49,158 nucleotides of DNA from Quinella sp. 1Q5 (GTDB lineage Bacteria; Bacillota; Negativicutes; Selenomonadales; Selenomonadaceae): contig JACXWG010000003.1 in assembly GCA_014764605.1 (NCBI GenBank), positions 1 through 49,158 of the forward strand, read 5' to 3'. A program made the position numbers and the translations under genes. Positions within the stretch are counted from its first letter, which is position 1. The number at the start of each line of letters is the position of its first letter. Of the stretch, positions 16,202 to 24,432 are shown one piece after another. The notes beneath the pieces were generated by a model. The model saw only the letters and a program-made list of their open reading frames with translations. It searched no databases and was not told where the DNA came from.

Positions 16202-17970
16202 TGTGATTGGGCGTCGAAGAATTCTTTCAAGGCTTGGGCGGCGGCGCGTGTCATACTCGGCACGGCGGATAGTTCATCGACAGTCGCCGCTTTTATCTTG
16301 TCGAGCGAGCCGAAGTGTTTAAAAAGTTCAGCCCGCCGCTTAGAGCCAATGCCTGCCACGTTGTCGAGTGCGGATTTCAAATTGCGTTTGCGTCTAAGGC
16401 TTCTGTGATAGGTTATGGCGAAGCGGTGAGCCTCGTCGCGGATACGTTGCATGAGCTTAAGGGCTTGGCTGTCGCGTGGCAGTTCGACGGGGATTGATGA
16501 GCCTTCGACGAAGATTAATTCAAACTGCTTAGCAAGCCCGACGACCGGGACGCTGTGACCTGCGCCGCGAATAATTTCAAGTGCGGAGCTAAGTTGCCCT
16601 TGCCCGCCGTCGATAACGATTAAATCGGGGAGATTATCCGTTGCCCCGTAGCGGCGGCTGGTAACTTCGCGCATAGACAAAAAATCATCGGGCTTGCCTT
16701 CGGTCGAACGGATTTTATAGCGGCGATAACTTTTTTTATCGGGCGAGCCGTCCACGAACACGACCATAGAGGCGACAGTTTCCGCGCCTTGAATGTGGGA
16801 AATGTCAAAGCACTCCATGCGTCGGGGCAGTCGCGGAAGGTTCAGGAAGGTTTTCAACTCCTCGACTGCGCCGAGCGTCTTAGCGTCCTTTAGTTGCCGC
16901 CGCCGTGATTCCTCCGCCAAAAATTTTTCCGCGTTCTCGATTGCCATTTCGACTAGCGAACGTTTGACGCCGCGTTTAGGTTCAATTAACTTCACGCCGA
17001 GCCATTCGCTTAGTATTTTCAAATCGTCGTCGGGCAAGGTTATCGGCAACAAAATTTCTGCGGCGGACAGTTGCGCCCGTGAATAGTACTGCTTGATAAA
17101 CTCCATGACAATCTGCGCGTCGGGTTCATCGTCGGTGCCGCTTAGCAAAAAACTTTCGCGCCCTGTGACTTTGCCTTCACGCACGAAAAATATTTGCGCA
17201 CAGGTCTGACCTTCAAGACGTGCCAAACCAATCGCATCAACGTCGCCCGTATCAGTTACGATTTTTTGTTTCTCAGTGACCTTGCGGACTGCCGCTAGCA
17301 CGTCGCGGAGCCTAGCTGCTTTCTCGAAATCCAAAGCTTCGGCGGCGGCGTTCATTTGCGCGGCAAGTTCGCGTTCAACTTGGGCAGTGCGCCCCTCCAA
17401 AAATTTTTCGGCGGCATGAACGAGGCGCAAATAATCTTCGCGGGGAACTTTCCCTGCACACGGCGCAAGGCAGCGTTTGATATGAAACTCCAGACACGGA
17501 CGCTTAGCGAAGGTCTTGCACGTCCTAAGCGGGAAAATTTTCCTGAGCAGGGCGAGCGTCTCTTTGACGGCAAGTCCGCTCGTATATGGTCCAAAGTATC
17601 GCGAGCCGTCGTGGACAATGCGCCGCGTCAAAATGATTCGCGGGAAGTCGTCAGCAGTCACACGCAGATAAGGATAGCTCTTGTCGTCTTTAAGGCTGAT
17701 GTTGTAGCGTGGGCGGTGTTGTTTAATCAAATTGCATTCGAGGATAAGAGCTTCGACTTCGCTGGCGGTGATAATCGTCTCGAAGTCGGCAATTCTGGCG
17801 ACCATAGCTTTGACTTTGGCGGAATGATTCTTGTTGGCTTGAAAGTATTGGCGAACACGATTTTTTAGCACGCGAGCCTTGCCGACGTAAATAATCTTGC
17901 CGCGAGCGTCGCGCATGAGATATACGCCGGGCGAATCGGGCAAGGTCTTTAGTTTGTCTTGAATGTCCAT
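16198..17970 (-). CDS. uvrC: Excinuclease ABC subunit C
   Basis: A 590-residue UvrC, the dual-incision nuclease of nucleotide excision repair. An N-terminal GIY-YIG domain (PGVYLMRDARGKIIYVGKA, residues 13-31) is followed by the Cys-rich region, a UVR domain that binds UvrB (near MNAAAEALDFEKAARLRD), the RNase H-like nuclease (DISHIQGAETVASMVVF, VIDGGQGQL) and C-terminal helix-hairpin-helix motifs. ATG 17970 has AAGGAGG nine bases upstream; an upstream in-frame extension to 18189 has no homology and is rejected. Toxin-like modules flank both ends: the gene's last bases form the toxin B promoter and its leader overlaps promoter C. Confidence 0.97.
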   Translation of the reverse strand: MDIQDKLKTLPDSPGVYLMRDARGKIIYVGKARVLKNRVRQYFQANKNHSAKVKAMVARIADFETIITASEVEALILECNLIKQHRPRYNISLKDDKSYPYLRVTADDFPRIILTRRIVHDGSRYFGPYTSGLAVKETLALLRKIFPLRTCKTFAKRPCLEFHIKRCLAPCAGKVPREDYLRLVHAAEKFLEGRTAQVERELAAQMNAAAEALDFEKAARLRDVLAAVRKVTEKQKIVTDTGDVDAIGLARLEGQTCAQIFFVREGKVTGRESFLLSGTDDEPDAQIVMEFIKQYYSRAQLSAAEILLPITLPDDDLKILSEWLGVKLIEPKRGVKRSLVEMAIENAEKFLAEESRRRQLKDAKTLGAVEELKTFLNLPRLPRRMECFDISHIQGAETVASMVVFVDGSPDKKSYRRYKIRSTEGKPDDFLSMREVTSRRYGATDNLPDLIVIDGGQGQLSSALEIIRGAGHSVPVVGLAKQFELIFVEGSSIPVELPRDSQALKLMQRIRDEAHRFAITYHRSLRRKRNLKSALDNVAGIGSKRRAELFKHFGSLDKIKAATVDELSAVPSMTRAAAQALKEFFDAQSH

Positions 17971-17982
17971 TGCAGTTCCTCC

Positions 17983-18011
17983 TTGAAAAGAATTCGGGCG
18001 TATGATATATT
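17983..18011 (+). promoter_or_regulatory. Promoter of small ORF C
   Basis: TTGAAA (17983-17988), a 17-base spacer ending TGA (extended -10) and TATATT (18006-18011), running away from uvrC. Confidence 0.6.
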
Positions 18012-18038
18012 TCGGCGCGGCAGTTCGGTAAGTCGGCT

Positions 18039-18058
18039 CTCCTCTCGCATGAGAGGGG
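18039..18058 (+). promoter_or_regulatory. Hairpin masking the ribosome binding site of small ORF C
   Basis: CTCCTCTC pairs with GAGAGGGG around GCAT (eight pairs, one G-U), covering most of the purine-rich ribosome binding site before the ATG at 18067. Confidence 0.65.
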
Positions 18059-18066
18059 GGGATGTC

Positions 18067-18144
18067 ATGGACAAAAACGATTGGCTCAACCTGATTCTCA
18101 ACATTATTCAAACTATCCTGGCATTGCTCACGCACCTGAAGTAA
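18067..18144 (+). CDS. Predicted type I toxin-like peptide C, 25 residues
   Basis: A 25-codon frame with a G-rich ribosome binding site six bases before the ATG. The peptide is one hydrophobic helix (WLNLILNIIQTILALLTHLK) with a short charged head. It has its own good promoter (17983-18011), a leader hairpin that hides the ribosome binding site, and a promoter on the opposite strand (18269-18297) firing towards it. This resembles modules A and B, but the opposing RNA shows only short matches to its start region (GACATC, CCTCTC). A leader peptide or spurious frame is possible. Confidence 0.45.
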   Translation: MDKNDWLNLILNIIQTILALLTHLK

Positions 18145-18154
18145 TTTAGGAACG

Positions 18155-18174
18155 AAAAAAGCCGCATCTGCGGA
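18155..18174 (-). terminator. Terminator of the RNA opposing ORF C
   Basis: On the minus strand CCGC-AGAT-GCGG followed by CTTTTTT; the stem is short. Confidence 0.45.
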
Positions 18175-18268
18175 CGCGACCTTCTTCAAACCAGTATTTA
18201 CTAACGAGAGGCGTCGCCGTTCCCATTACACCGACTGCCTTTAAAGTTGATGTCTTGCTTACGAAAAA

Positions 18269-18297
18269 AACTTATCATAAATCCTATTGCTTGTCAA
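18269..18297 (-). promoter_or_regulatory. Promoter of a short RNA converging on ORF C (or of uvrC)
   Basis: TTGACA (18297-18292), a 17-base spacer ending TGA and TAAGTT (18274-18269) on the minus strand. A transcript would run about 105 bases to the T run at 18155, or read on into uvrC if termination fails. Confidence 0.55.
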
Positions 18298-18314
18298 TAA
18301 TGGGAGGTAAGCTG

Positions 18315-18836
18315 ATGATTAGAGTTTATACGGACGGCTCGTGCTTAGGAAATCCTGGTGCGGGTGGTTGGGCGGCAGTCATAGTCGACGAACGAAATCA
18401 CCGCGAAGAAATATTTGGCGGCACGGAACACACAACGAACAATCGCATGGAGCTGACGGCGGCGATAAAGGCTTTGGAAAAAATTTCGGTGGGCGCAAGC
18501 GTCGAATTTTTCACGGATAGCAACTACCTTAAGAACACTTTTACAAATGGTTGGCTCGTCAAGTGGAAAGCTAACGGCTGGAACAGCGGCAGGGTTCTCA
18601 ATCAAGACTTGTGGCAGAAGCTTGACTCTTTGGTCTCGACACGCGTCGTTAAGTTTAATTGGGTCAAAGGTCACGCGGGTAATTATTTCAACGAACGATG
18701 CGACGAGCTTGCACACTCGACAGCACAGAAGTTTCAACGCGGCGTGCTTAAAGACCCTATCGAACGCGGCACCGAGACTCCACCGCCGATGACTGAAACT
18801 ATTCGGCGTGGTCAGCTGAGCCTGTTTGACTTATAA
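18315..18836 (+). CDS. rnhA: Ribonuclease HI
   Basis: A 173-residue RNase HI, which removes RNA from RNA-DNA hybrids. The catalytic residues are in place: D in YTDGSCLGNPGAGG, E in NNRMELTA, D in FFTDSNY and the final D in NERCDELA. A 25-residue C-terminal extension ends GQLSLFDL, a possible sliding-clamp-binding peptide. ATG 18315 has GGGAGG nine bases upstream; an in-frame extension back to 18255 has none. It converges on the AEC permease gene with only four bases between them. Confidence 0.96.
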   Translation: MIRVYTDGSCLGNPGAGGWAAVIVDERNHREEIFGGTEHTTNNRMELTAAIKALEKISVGASVEFFTDSNYLKNTFTNGWLVKWKANGWNSGRVLNQDLWQKLDSLVSTRVVKFNWVKGHAGNYFNERCDELAHSTAQKFQRGVLKDPIERGTETPPPMTETIRRGQLSLFDL

Positions 18837-18840
18837 GCAA

Positions 18841-19785
18841 TCAGAAGACTCCCAACGTCTTGAATAAAAGTATCCAGCAAAATATCGTAAAGCACGACAA
18901 ACCCGAAGTAAAAACTACGCAATTTGCCGCAAGCTCCGAATCGCCGCCCATCTGTTGAGCCATTGCAAACGATACGACTGCACACGGCGAGGCGAAGATT
19001 GCAATTAACGTTACGAACTCAATCCCCGTGAAGCCGAAGACAAATGCCGCCGTCGATAACATAACTGCGGGCACGAGGATTAATCGTCCGAAGACCGCGC
19101 CGAGTAATTGCTTTCTATGTTCGTGAGTGGCACCGAGTCTGAACGACGCGCCTAAGATTATCAGTGCAACGGGAGTAGTCGCCGCTGAGATTTGCCCGAT
19201 TGGTTTAAGAACGGGTTTAGGGACTTCGACGCCGAGGATTAGGAGCGTCGCGCCCGCTATGCCGCCGAGTATCATCGGATTCTTGAAAATGTCTTTGAGT
19301 ATCGGCAGGAGCGCGAACTTCCCGTTGCGGAACGTCTCAAGCGCGAACACCGCCAGGACATTATACATCGGCACGATAACCGCAATCATCATCGTCGATA
19401 CGGCAATATTCTCATCGCCGAAAATGTTCGCGACAATCGGCACACCCATTAAGACGAAGTTGCTCCGGAAGATTGCTTGCACGAGGACGCCGCGCCGCTT
19501 GTTATCTGGTTCGATTCGTGGGATAATCAGCATGAGCAGGAAAAAAATTATCAGCACGCCGCACGCCCCGAAAAGCATCAGCCTAGGTCGAAAGCTCGTT
19601 GCAAGCTCCGTAGTGTAAATCGAGTGGAACATCATGCAACAGAAGAATACGCGGAAGACCATTCGATTCATATGGTTAAGCTCTTCATCGGTCAGCCACT
19701 TCTGAAACTTCACGAAGGCACCGATTGCCATTAAGCAGAACATCGGGACGACTGCGCTGACTGCTACGATAAAATTGCTGAACAT
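18841..19785 (-). CDS. AEC family (auxin efflux carrier-like) permease
   Basis: A 314-residue membrane protein with about ten transmembrane helices and the AEC/membrane-transport fold. It starts FSNFIVAVSAVVPMFCLMAIG, has the family's NPMILGGIAGA half-way and ends in a second five-helix bundle with ASPCAVVSFAMAQQMGGD. Bacterial members carry malate, malonate or other carboxylates; the substrate cannot be read here. ATG 19785 has GAGGAG nine bases upstream, better than a TTG at 19794. It is divergent from ndk with a 61-base gap. Confidence 0.9.
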   Translation of the reverse strand: MFSNFIVAVSAVVPMFCLMAIGAFVKFQKWLTDEELNHMNRMVFRVFFCCMMFHSIYTTELATSFRPRLMLFGACGVLIIFFLLMLIIPRIEPDNKRRGVLVQAIFRSNFVLMGVPIVANIFGDENIAVSTMMIAVIVPMYNVLAVFALETFRNGKFALLPILKDIFKNPMILGGIAGATLLILGVEVPKPVLKPIGQISAATTPVALIILGASFRLGATHEHRKQLLGAVFGRLILVPAVMLSTAAFVFGFTGIEFVTLIAIFASPCAVVSFAMAQQMGGDSELAANCVVFTSGLSCFTIFCWILLFKTLGVF

Positions 19786-19846
19786 AAACTTCAACTCCTC
19801 GACGCAATTTTATCACGCCGATTGTTAATCGCAAGGAGGAATTATC

Positions 19847-20263
19847 ATGGAGAAAACTTTGGTACTTATCAAGCCCGACGCCTTCAGCAAGAATCATTCG
19901 GGCGACATCATCAAGCTTTACGAGGACGCGGGCTTTAAAGTCGTCGCGGCTAAGGTAATGCGTATGACACCCGAACTAGCCGCTAAACATTACGTCGAAC
20001 ACATCGGACGCCCTTACTACTCCGCGTTAGTCGAGTTCATGACGAGTGCGCCACTTATGGCTCTGGTCTTGGCGGGCGACGACGTGATTAAACGTGTTCG
20101 CGAACTCAACGGGGCGACTAATCCCGCTGAAGCCGCCAAAGGCACCGTCCGCAAACTTTACGCTGAAGACAAAACTAAAAACGCCGTGCACGCCTCTGAC
20201 AGCGAGGCTAGCGCGGCGCGAGAGATTCCGATTTTCTTTAGCGCGTGTGAAATGTTCGATTGA
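19847..20263 (+). CDS. ndk: Nucleoside diphosphate kinase
   Basis: A 138-residue NDK that equalises nucleoside triphosphate pools by a phospho-histidine mechanism. The active-site histidine lies in NAVHASDS, with ATP-binding residues in EKTLVLIKPDAF and GRPYY. The length is normal. AAGGAGG precedes the ATG by eight bases. Its stop codon touches the stop of the convergent methyltransferase gene (20263/20264), with no space for a terminator. Confidence 0.97.
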   Translation: MEKTLVLIKPDAFSKNHSGDIIKLYEDAGFKVVAAKVMRMTPELAAKHYVEHIGRPYYSALVEFMTSAPLMALVLAGDDVIKRVRELNGATNPAEAAKGTVRKLYAEDKTKNAVHASDSEASAAREIPIFFSACEMFD

Positions 20264-20953
20264 TTACTTGACGGCGTAGACGGCGAACAACGGCACCGAA
20301 TCATAGCCGCAACGATTATCCCTCTGGACAATGTGCGATATATTTTCGTCGAGGCGAACGGAGAAATTTAATCCTTCCAAAAATCCGGCGTCCCAATGCG
20401 GGCGGCGTCTTGTGCTTATCGTCAAGGAATTTTTAATTGCGTCGCACTCCGTCAGGTCGCGAGCCTTGCCCTTAGCACACGCAAAAAAATTTTTGTCGCC
20501 GTAGTCCGAGTCGAAATTCATCAGCACGCCGCCGACTTTCAAGACGCGCCGCCATTCACGATAAGCCGCTTTGACATCGGGGAGTGTCCACGTCAAATTT
20601 CTGGTTACAATCGCGTCAAAGGTTTCGTCGTCAAAGTCGAGAGCTTGCGCGTTCATACGTTTGAAGTCTGCAGAGAGTTTCAGCTCGTGCAGATTTTTTT
20701 TTGCCTCGCCGAGCATCTTAGCCGACATGTCGACGCCGATAACCTTATGACCGAGCCTAGAGAGAATCGCCGCGAAAAATCCTGCGCCCGTGCCCACGTC
20801 GAGAACTTTTAACTTGCCGTCGGGTAAATTCTTTTTGAAGAGACTTCGCCAAGCCACTCCGTCCACGCCGTCAAGCTCAAGCCTGCGAACTTTGCTTAAG
20901 GCTCCGCTCCTTGAGTCCCAATAGTTTTCAATCCGCCGATTAAGTTTCTCCAT
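20264..20953 (-). CDS. Class I SAM-dependent methyltransferase coupled to the ABC operon
   Basis: A 229-residue methyltransferase with a Rossmann-type SAM site: motif I LDVGTGAGFFAAIL, acidic residue in VIGVDMSAKM, and FDAIVTRNLTWTLPDV at motif IV. The N-terminal LNRRIENYWDSRSGAL is typical of small-molecule methyltransferases near metal or peptide transporters. Its ATG overlaps the stop of the upstream ATPase gene (TGATG), so it is translationally coupled. The link suggests it modifies the transported molecule or a metallophore, but the substrate is unknown. Confidence 0.85.
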   Translation of the reverse strand: MEKLNRRIENYWDSRSGALSKVRRLELDGVDGVAWRSLFKKNLPDGKLKVLDVGTGAGFFAAILSRLGHKVIGVDMSAKMLGEAKKNLHELKLSADFKRMNAQALDFDDETFDAIVTRNLTWTLPDVKAAYREWRRVLKVGGVLMNFDSDYGDKNFFACAKGKARDLTECDAIKNSLTISTRRRPHWDAGFLEGLNFSVRLDENISHIVQRDNRCGYDSVPLFAVYAVK

Positions 20954-21684
20954 CAAAGATCCTCCTTTGCAAAGAAATTGGACGCCATTAGCTGTTTAGT
21001 AAAAGGTGACCGCGCCTCGTGAATGATTTGTTCGGGTGTGCCCTCCTCGACGACCTTGCCTAGGTGCAGGACAATCACGCGGTCGGCGAGCCGTGGCAGT
21101 AAGGCTAAGTCGTGGGTGATGAACAGGCAAGCGATATTTTTCTCCACGCAGAATCTTTTCAATAGCACGACGACTTGAGCTTGAATCGTCACGTCAAGCG
21201 CGCTGGTTGCCTCGTCGCAGATTAAAAGCTTCGGATTTATCGAAATCGCTCGTGCAATCGCTGCCCGCTGACATTCGCCGCCGCTGACTTCTCGCGGATA
21301 ACGTTCAGCATAAGCGGCAGGCAAGCCGACTTGCTCCAATAAATCTCCGACATTAGCATTGATTTTAAAGTTTTTAAGCGGTTCGGCAATGCTTGCGCCC
21401 AAAGTCCGTCGCGGATTGAATGAGTCTTCGGGCGTCTGGAAAATCATCTGCATATTGCGGTAGAAGTCGTTGCCCGTCGCGTGTGTGATGTCCTCGCCGC
21501 AAAGAAAAATCTTGCCGCCGTCGCTAGGGATAAGCCGTGCGATAATCTTCGCTAACGTCGATTTGCCACAGCCGCTTAAGCCCACAATCCCTAAGCACTC
21601 GCCCGCGTCAACAGTTAAGCTCACGTTGTCGAGTACAAGCTTATTTCCGAAAACTTTTTTGACGTGTTGAACTTCCAGAATCAT
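20953..21684 (-). CDS. Oligopeptide/nickel-type ABC transporter ATPase (DppF/NikE-like)
   Basis: A 243-residue ATPase with Walker A GLSGCGKSTL, signature VSGGECQRAAIARA, Walker B LLICDEATSALD and H-loop FITHD. The ATSALDVTIQAQ segment and the C-terminal EARSPFTKQL are typical of the DppF/OppF/NikE group. ATG 21684 overlaps the stop of the upstream ATPase by four bases (ATGA); a longer reading frame into that gene is rejected. It forms the second of two ATPases of a peptide, opine or nickel importer. Confidence 0.9.
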   Translation of the reverse strand: MILEVQHVKKVFGNKLVLDNVSLTVDAGECLGIVGLSGCGKSTLAKIIARLIPSDGGKIFLCGEDITHATGNDFYRNMQMIFQTPEDSFNPRRTLGASIAEPLKNFKINANVGDLLEQVGLPAAYAERYPREVSGGECQRAAIARAISINPKLLICDEATSALDVTIQAQVVVLLKRFCVEKNIACLFITHDLALLPRLADRVIVLHLGKVVEEGTPEQIIHEARSPFTKQLMASNFFAKEDL

Positions 21685-22442
21685 AACCTTGGCACCGCCC
21701 TGATTAGTTCTTGCGTGTAAGGCTCGTGTGGTTCGTTGAAGATTTGCTCCCGCGTCCCGAATTCGACTGCTTGCCCTTTCCGCATGATTAAAATCCTGTC
21801 CGCCATGCGCCACGCAACCCCCATGTGATGAGTTACCATGACGATTGACACGCCGAGCCGCTCCCTAAGCTTTAACAGCTCTTTGGCGACGCTTACTTGC
21901 GTGACGGCGTCCAATGCGCTCGTTGGTTCGTCGGCTAGTAAAAGCTTTGGTTCAAGAATTGTCGCCGCCAATATCCCTGCACGTTGAGCCATGCCGCCCG
22001 ATAATCGGAACGGGTACTCGTCCAAGACTTCGGGCGCAAGATTTATCTTCTGCATGAGGTCAACCGCCCGCGCTCGGAATTCTTCTTTGCTCCAATCGCG
22101 ATGGGCTTTGACTGCCTCAAATATCTGTTCGCCTATCGTGCGTATAGGACAGAACGACGCGCCTGCATTTTGAAAGATAAAGCCGATTGCCTCGCCCGAA
22201 AGTTTTCGCCGCTGTCCGTCAGACAAAACAGTAATCTCTTTGCCGTCGAAGAAAATCTGCCCGTCGTAAATCGCGCCGCCTTTGCCGAGCAAGCCACCAA
22301 TCGCTTTAAGTATTGTCGACTTGCCGGAGCCGGACTCGCCCGCGATAACCAAAATTTCGCCGCGCTTAACAGAAAAGCTCACGTCGTGAACAACTCGTTT
22401 CTTGCCGTAGACAACGACCAAATCCTCAACCGTCAGAATCAT
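21681..22442 (-). CDS. Oligopeptide/nickel-type ABC transporter ATPase (DppD/NikD-like)
   Basis: A 253-residue ATPase with Walker A GESGSGKST, signature LSGGMAQRAGILAA, Walker B LLADEPTSALD and the C-terminal EPHEPYTQELI of the DppD/NikD group. Its ATG overlaps the stop of the substrate-binding protein by four bases. In standard Dpp/Nik operons two permease genes lie between those two; here there is no room for any. Confidence 0.9.
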   Translation of the reverse strand: MILTVEDLVVVYGKKRVVHDVSFSVKRGEILVIAGESGSGKSTILKAIGGLLGKGGAIYDGQIFFDGKEITVLSDGQRRKLSGEAIGFIFQNAGASFCPIRTIGEQIFEAVKAHRDWSKEEFRARAVDLMQKINLAPEVLDEYPFRLSGGMAQRAGILAATILEPKLLLADEPTSALDAVTQVSVAKELLKLRERLGVSIVMVTHHMGVAWRMADRILIMRKGQAVEFGTREQIFNEPHEPYTQELIRAVPRL

Positions 22443-23968
22443 TTCTTATCAAGCTCCGGTCTAATCTCGTAATAATCGGAAGGGTGCGCCGTGAATCCTT
22501 CGACGTTTGGTTTCATGACAAAGGACATGCGCAAGTGCGACGCATAAATCAACGCGCAATCGTCTAAAACTTGTTGGCTCATCTTAATCACGAGCTCCGA
22601 ACGTTTATCCGCACCGAAAGTGTTATGCAATTCGTCTTCGAGTTCGGCAATCTCCGAGCTGTTATAGAAGCCCGCGTTATCGACAGCACCGGGGACAATG
22701 TGGCTCGTGAAGTAGTATTCGCCGTCGCCGGTGGGAGCCGTCACGATTGCTTTAGAAAAAATATCGTAGTCGCCGCTCTTGAGGAACGTCTTGTAGTTGT
22801 CGGTGGCGTTTACGTTGAGCTTAACGCCGATAAGTTTCAAGTTAGCTTGCGCGGCTTCGGCGAGGAGCGGCAGTTCTTGACGGGAGGTGTAAGTTAGCCA
22901 ACGAAGCTCAAGATTATGTCCGTCCTTGTCAACATAGCCGTCGCCGTCACTGTCAGACCAGCCCGCCTCCGCAAGAAGTTTCTTCGCGCCGTCGAGGTCG
23001 TAGGGGACTGCGTGAACCTTATAATCGCCGAAGGGCAAGTTTGCAGGGAAGGGACCGACTGCGGGTGTGCCGTTGCCGCTAAGAAGAACCTTCGTAAAGT
23101 TTTCCTTGTCAATCGCCATCGATATTGCGCGGCGGACGTTTACATCTTGCAGGGCGGGAGTTTTGAAATTGAATGCCGCTTGATAAATCCTGGACGTGTC
23201 GACCTGCGAAATTTTGTAGCCGTCGTTGAAAAGTTTCAGGCTCGAATAGGGCAAGCCTTGCACCGCGTCGAGTTCGCCGTTCTGCATAGACATAGTCAGC
23301 GTATCGCCGTCAGTAATGCTCTTGACTATGACTTTATCCATCTTCGGCTTGACGGCTCCCCAATAGTTTTCGTTCTTGACTAAATCAATCTGCGTGTCCG
23401 TGACTTTGACGGCTTTGTAAGGCCCCGTGCCCACGACGATATTATCATTAATGCCCGCGTCAACGTCGACAATGCAACCGTAAGGGTCGCTTAGGTAGTT
23501 CAAAAGCGCGGGTACCTTCTCGGCTGATTTAATCGTCACAAACTGCCCGTCGGCTTCAATCGAAGCAATCTTCAAATCGCGGGGGGCGCGGTCGTGATTG
23601 GCAATTAACGCGTCAAAACACTTCTTAACAGCCGCGCCGTCGACTTTTTTGCCATTGCTGAAGGTCGCCGCGTCATTAATCTTAATCTTAACGGTGAAGT
23701 CGTCGACCTGTTCAAAGCTTTCAGCGAGCCACGGTTCAAGCTCCATATGCTCATTGAACTTAAAAAGCGTCTCGCCGATACCGTAACGCAACGTCGACCA
23801 GCCGCTATAGCTCTCGTGGGGATTGGTGCCGGTGTTCTCCATTGCCACGCCATAAGCCACCGTGCCATAAGTAAAAGTTTTCTCGCCCGTTGAAGTCGTT
23901 TGCTCTCCGCCGCCGCAACCTGTCATCATCAAAGCCGCCGCGCAGAGTCCTGCCAATAATTTTTTCAC
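22439..23968 (-). CDS. ABC transporter substrate-binding lipoprotein, SBP_bac_5 family
   Basis: A 509-residue periplasmic binding protein of the DppA/NikA/OppA family. Signal peptide and lipobox are LLAGLCAAALMMTGC (residues 3-17). Family segments include LRYGIGETLFKFNEHMELEPWLAESFE and VRRAISMAIDKENF. A DSDGDGYVDKDG loop near residue 350 looks like a calcium site. The GTG start at 23968 lies one base after the stop of the upstream small secreted protein, with GGGGG as ribosome binding site. The ligand may be a peptide, nickel chelate or opine. Confidence 0.93.
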   Translation of the reverse strand: MKKLLAGLCAAALMMTGCGGGEQTTSTGEKTFTYGTVAYGVAMENTGTNPHESYSGWSTLRYGIGETLFKFNEHMELEPWLAESFEQVDDFTVKIKINDAATFSNGKKVDGAAVKKCFDALIANHDRAPRDLKIASIEADGQFVTIKSAEKVPALLNYLSDPYGCIVDVDAGINDNIVVGTGPYKAVKVTDTQIDLVKNENYWGAVKPKMDKVIVKSITDGDTLTMSMQNGELDAVQGLPYSSLKLFNDGYKISQVDTSRIYQAAFNFKTPALQDVNVRRAISMAIDKENFTKVLLSGNGTPAVGPFPANLPFGDYKVHAVPYDLDGAKKLLAEAGWSDSDGDGYVDKDGHNLELRWLTYTSRQELPLLAEAAQANLKLIGVKLNVNATDNYKTFLKSGDYDIFSKAIVTAPTGDGEYYFTSHIVPGAVDNAGFYNSSEIAELEDELHNTFGADKRSELVIKMSQQVLDDCALIYASHLRMSFVMKPNVEGFTAHPSDYYEIRPELDKK

Positions 23969-23969
23969 G

Positions 23970-24350
23970 TCAATACCCCCAAGTCAAAAGTTTCCACGTG
24001 CCGTCGACGTAGCGTCCGAAGTACCACGACCAATTTTTATAATCGCTGTCATGATTCCACGCGGATATAGTTCCGTCATCGGGTGGCGAATGAAAATCCG
24101 AGTAGAAGACCATGCACGCCGTAAATTTTTTCTCGTAGCCGTGAGCCTCCGCAAGCTCGTTTATGTATTTGATATTCTCGGCGTTGTTGAATTCGTCGCC
24201 GCCGTATTGAATCTTAAGTGGCGTACATTTCCACTCGCGGAGCTTCTGATTAATCGTATCAATCGCAAATGTCGAATCCTCATAGCCAATCGCCTCAACG
24301 GGTGCAACCATCATCAACAGCATAACCAACGCCGTTAAAAACTTTCTCAT
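23970..24350 (-). CDS. Small secreted protein of unknown function
   Basis: A 126-residue protein with a clear signal peptide (FLTALVMLLMMVAPVEA) and a mature part rich in aromatic residues, ending WSWYFGRYVDGTWKLLTWGY. ATG 24350 has AAGGAGG ten bases upstream. The gene is one base from the binding-protein gene and likely its operon partner; it could be an accessory periplasmic or surface factor for the transporter. No known family is recognised. A single Cys pair is not evident. Confidence 0.7.
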   Translation of the reverse strand: MRKFLTALVMLLMMVAPVEAIGYEDSTFAIDTINQKLREWKCTPLKIQYGGDEFNNAENIKYINELAEAHGYEKKFTACMVFYSDFHSPPDDGTISAWNHDSDYKNWSWYFGRYVDGTWKLLTWGY

Positions 24351-24390
24351 GACTTGTCGCCTCCTTCGCACGAATTATAAATTGCCGCCG

Positions 24391-24420
24391 CAAAAAAAAT
24401 AAGCCCCATACAGGGGATAT
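24391..24420 (-). terminator. Terminator after the helicase remnant
   Basis: On the minus strand CCCC-TGTAT-GGGG followed by CTTATTTTTTTT. It lies just after the point where helicase similarity stops. Confidence 0.55.
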
Positions 24421-24432
24421 GAGCTTGACAAA

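Noticed and set aside
17971-18189. In-frame N-terminal extension of uvrC
   Set aside because: The UvrC family starts at the GIY-YIG domain near the ATG at 17970, which has a strong ribosome binding site; the extension has no likeness to UvrC and overlaps the promoter and ORF of unit C.
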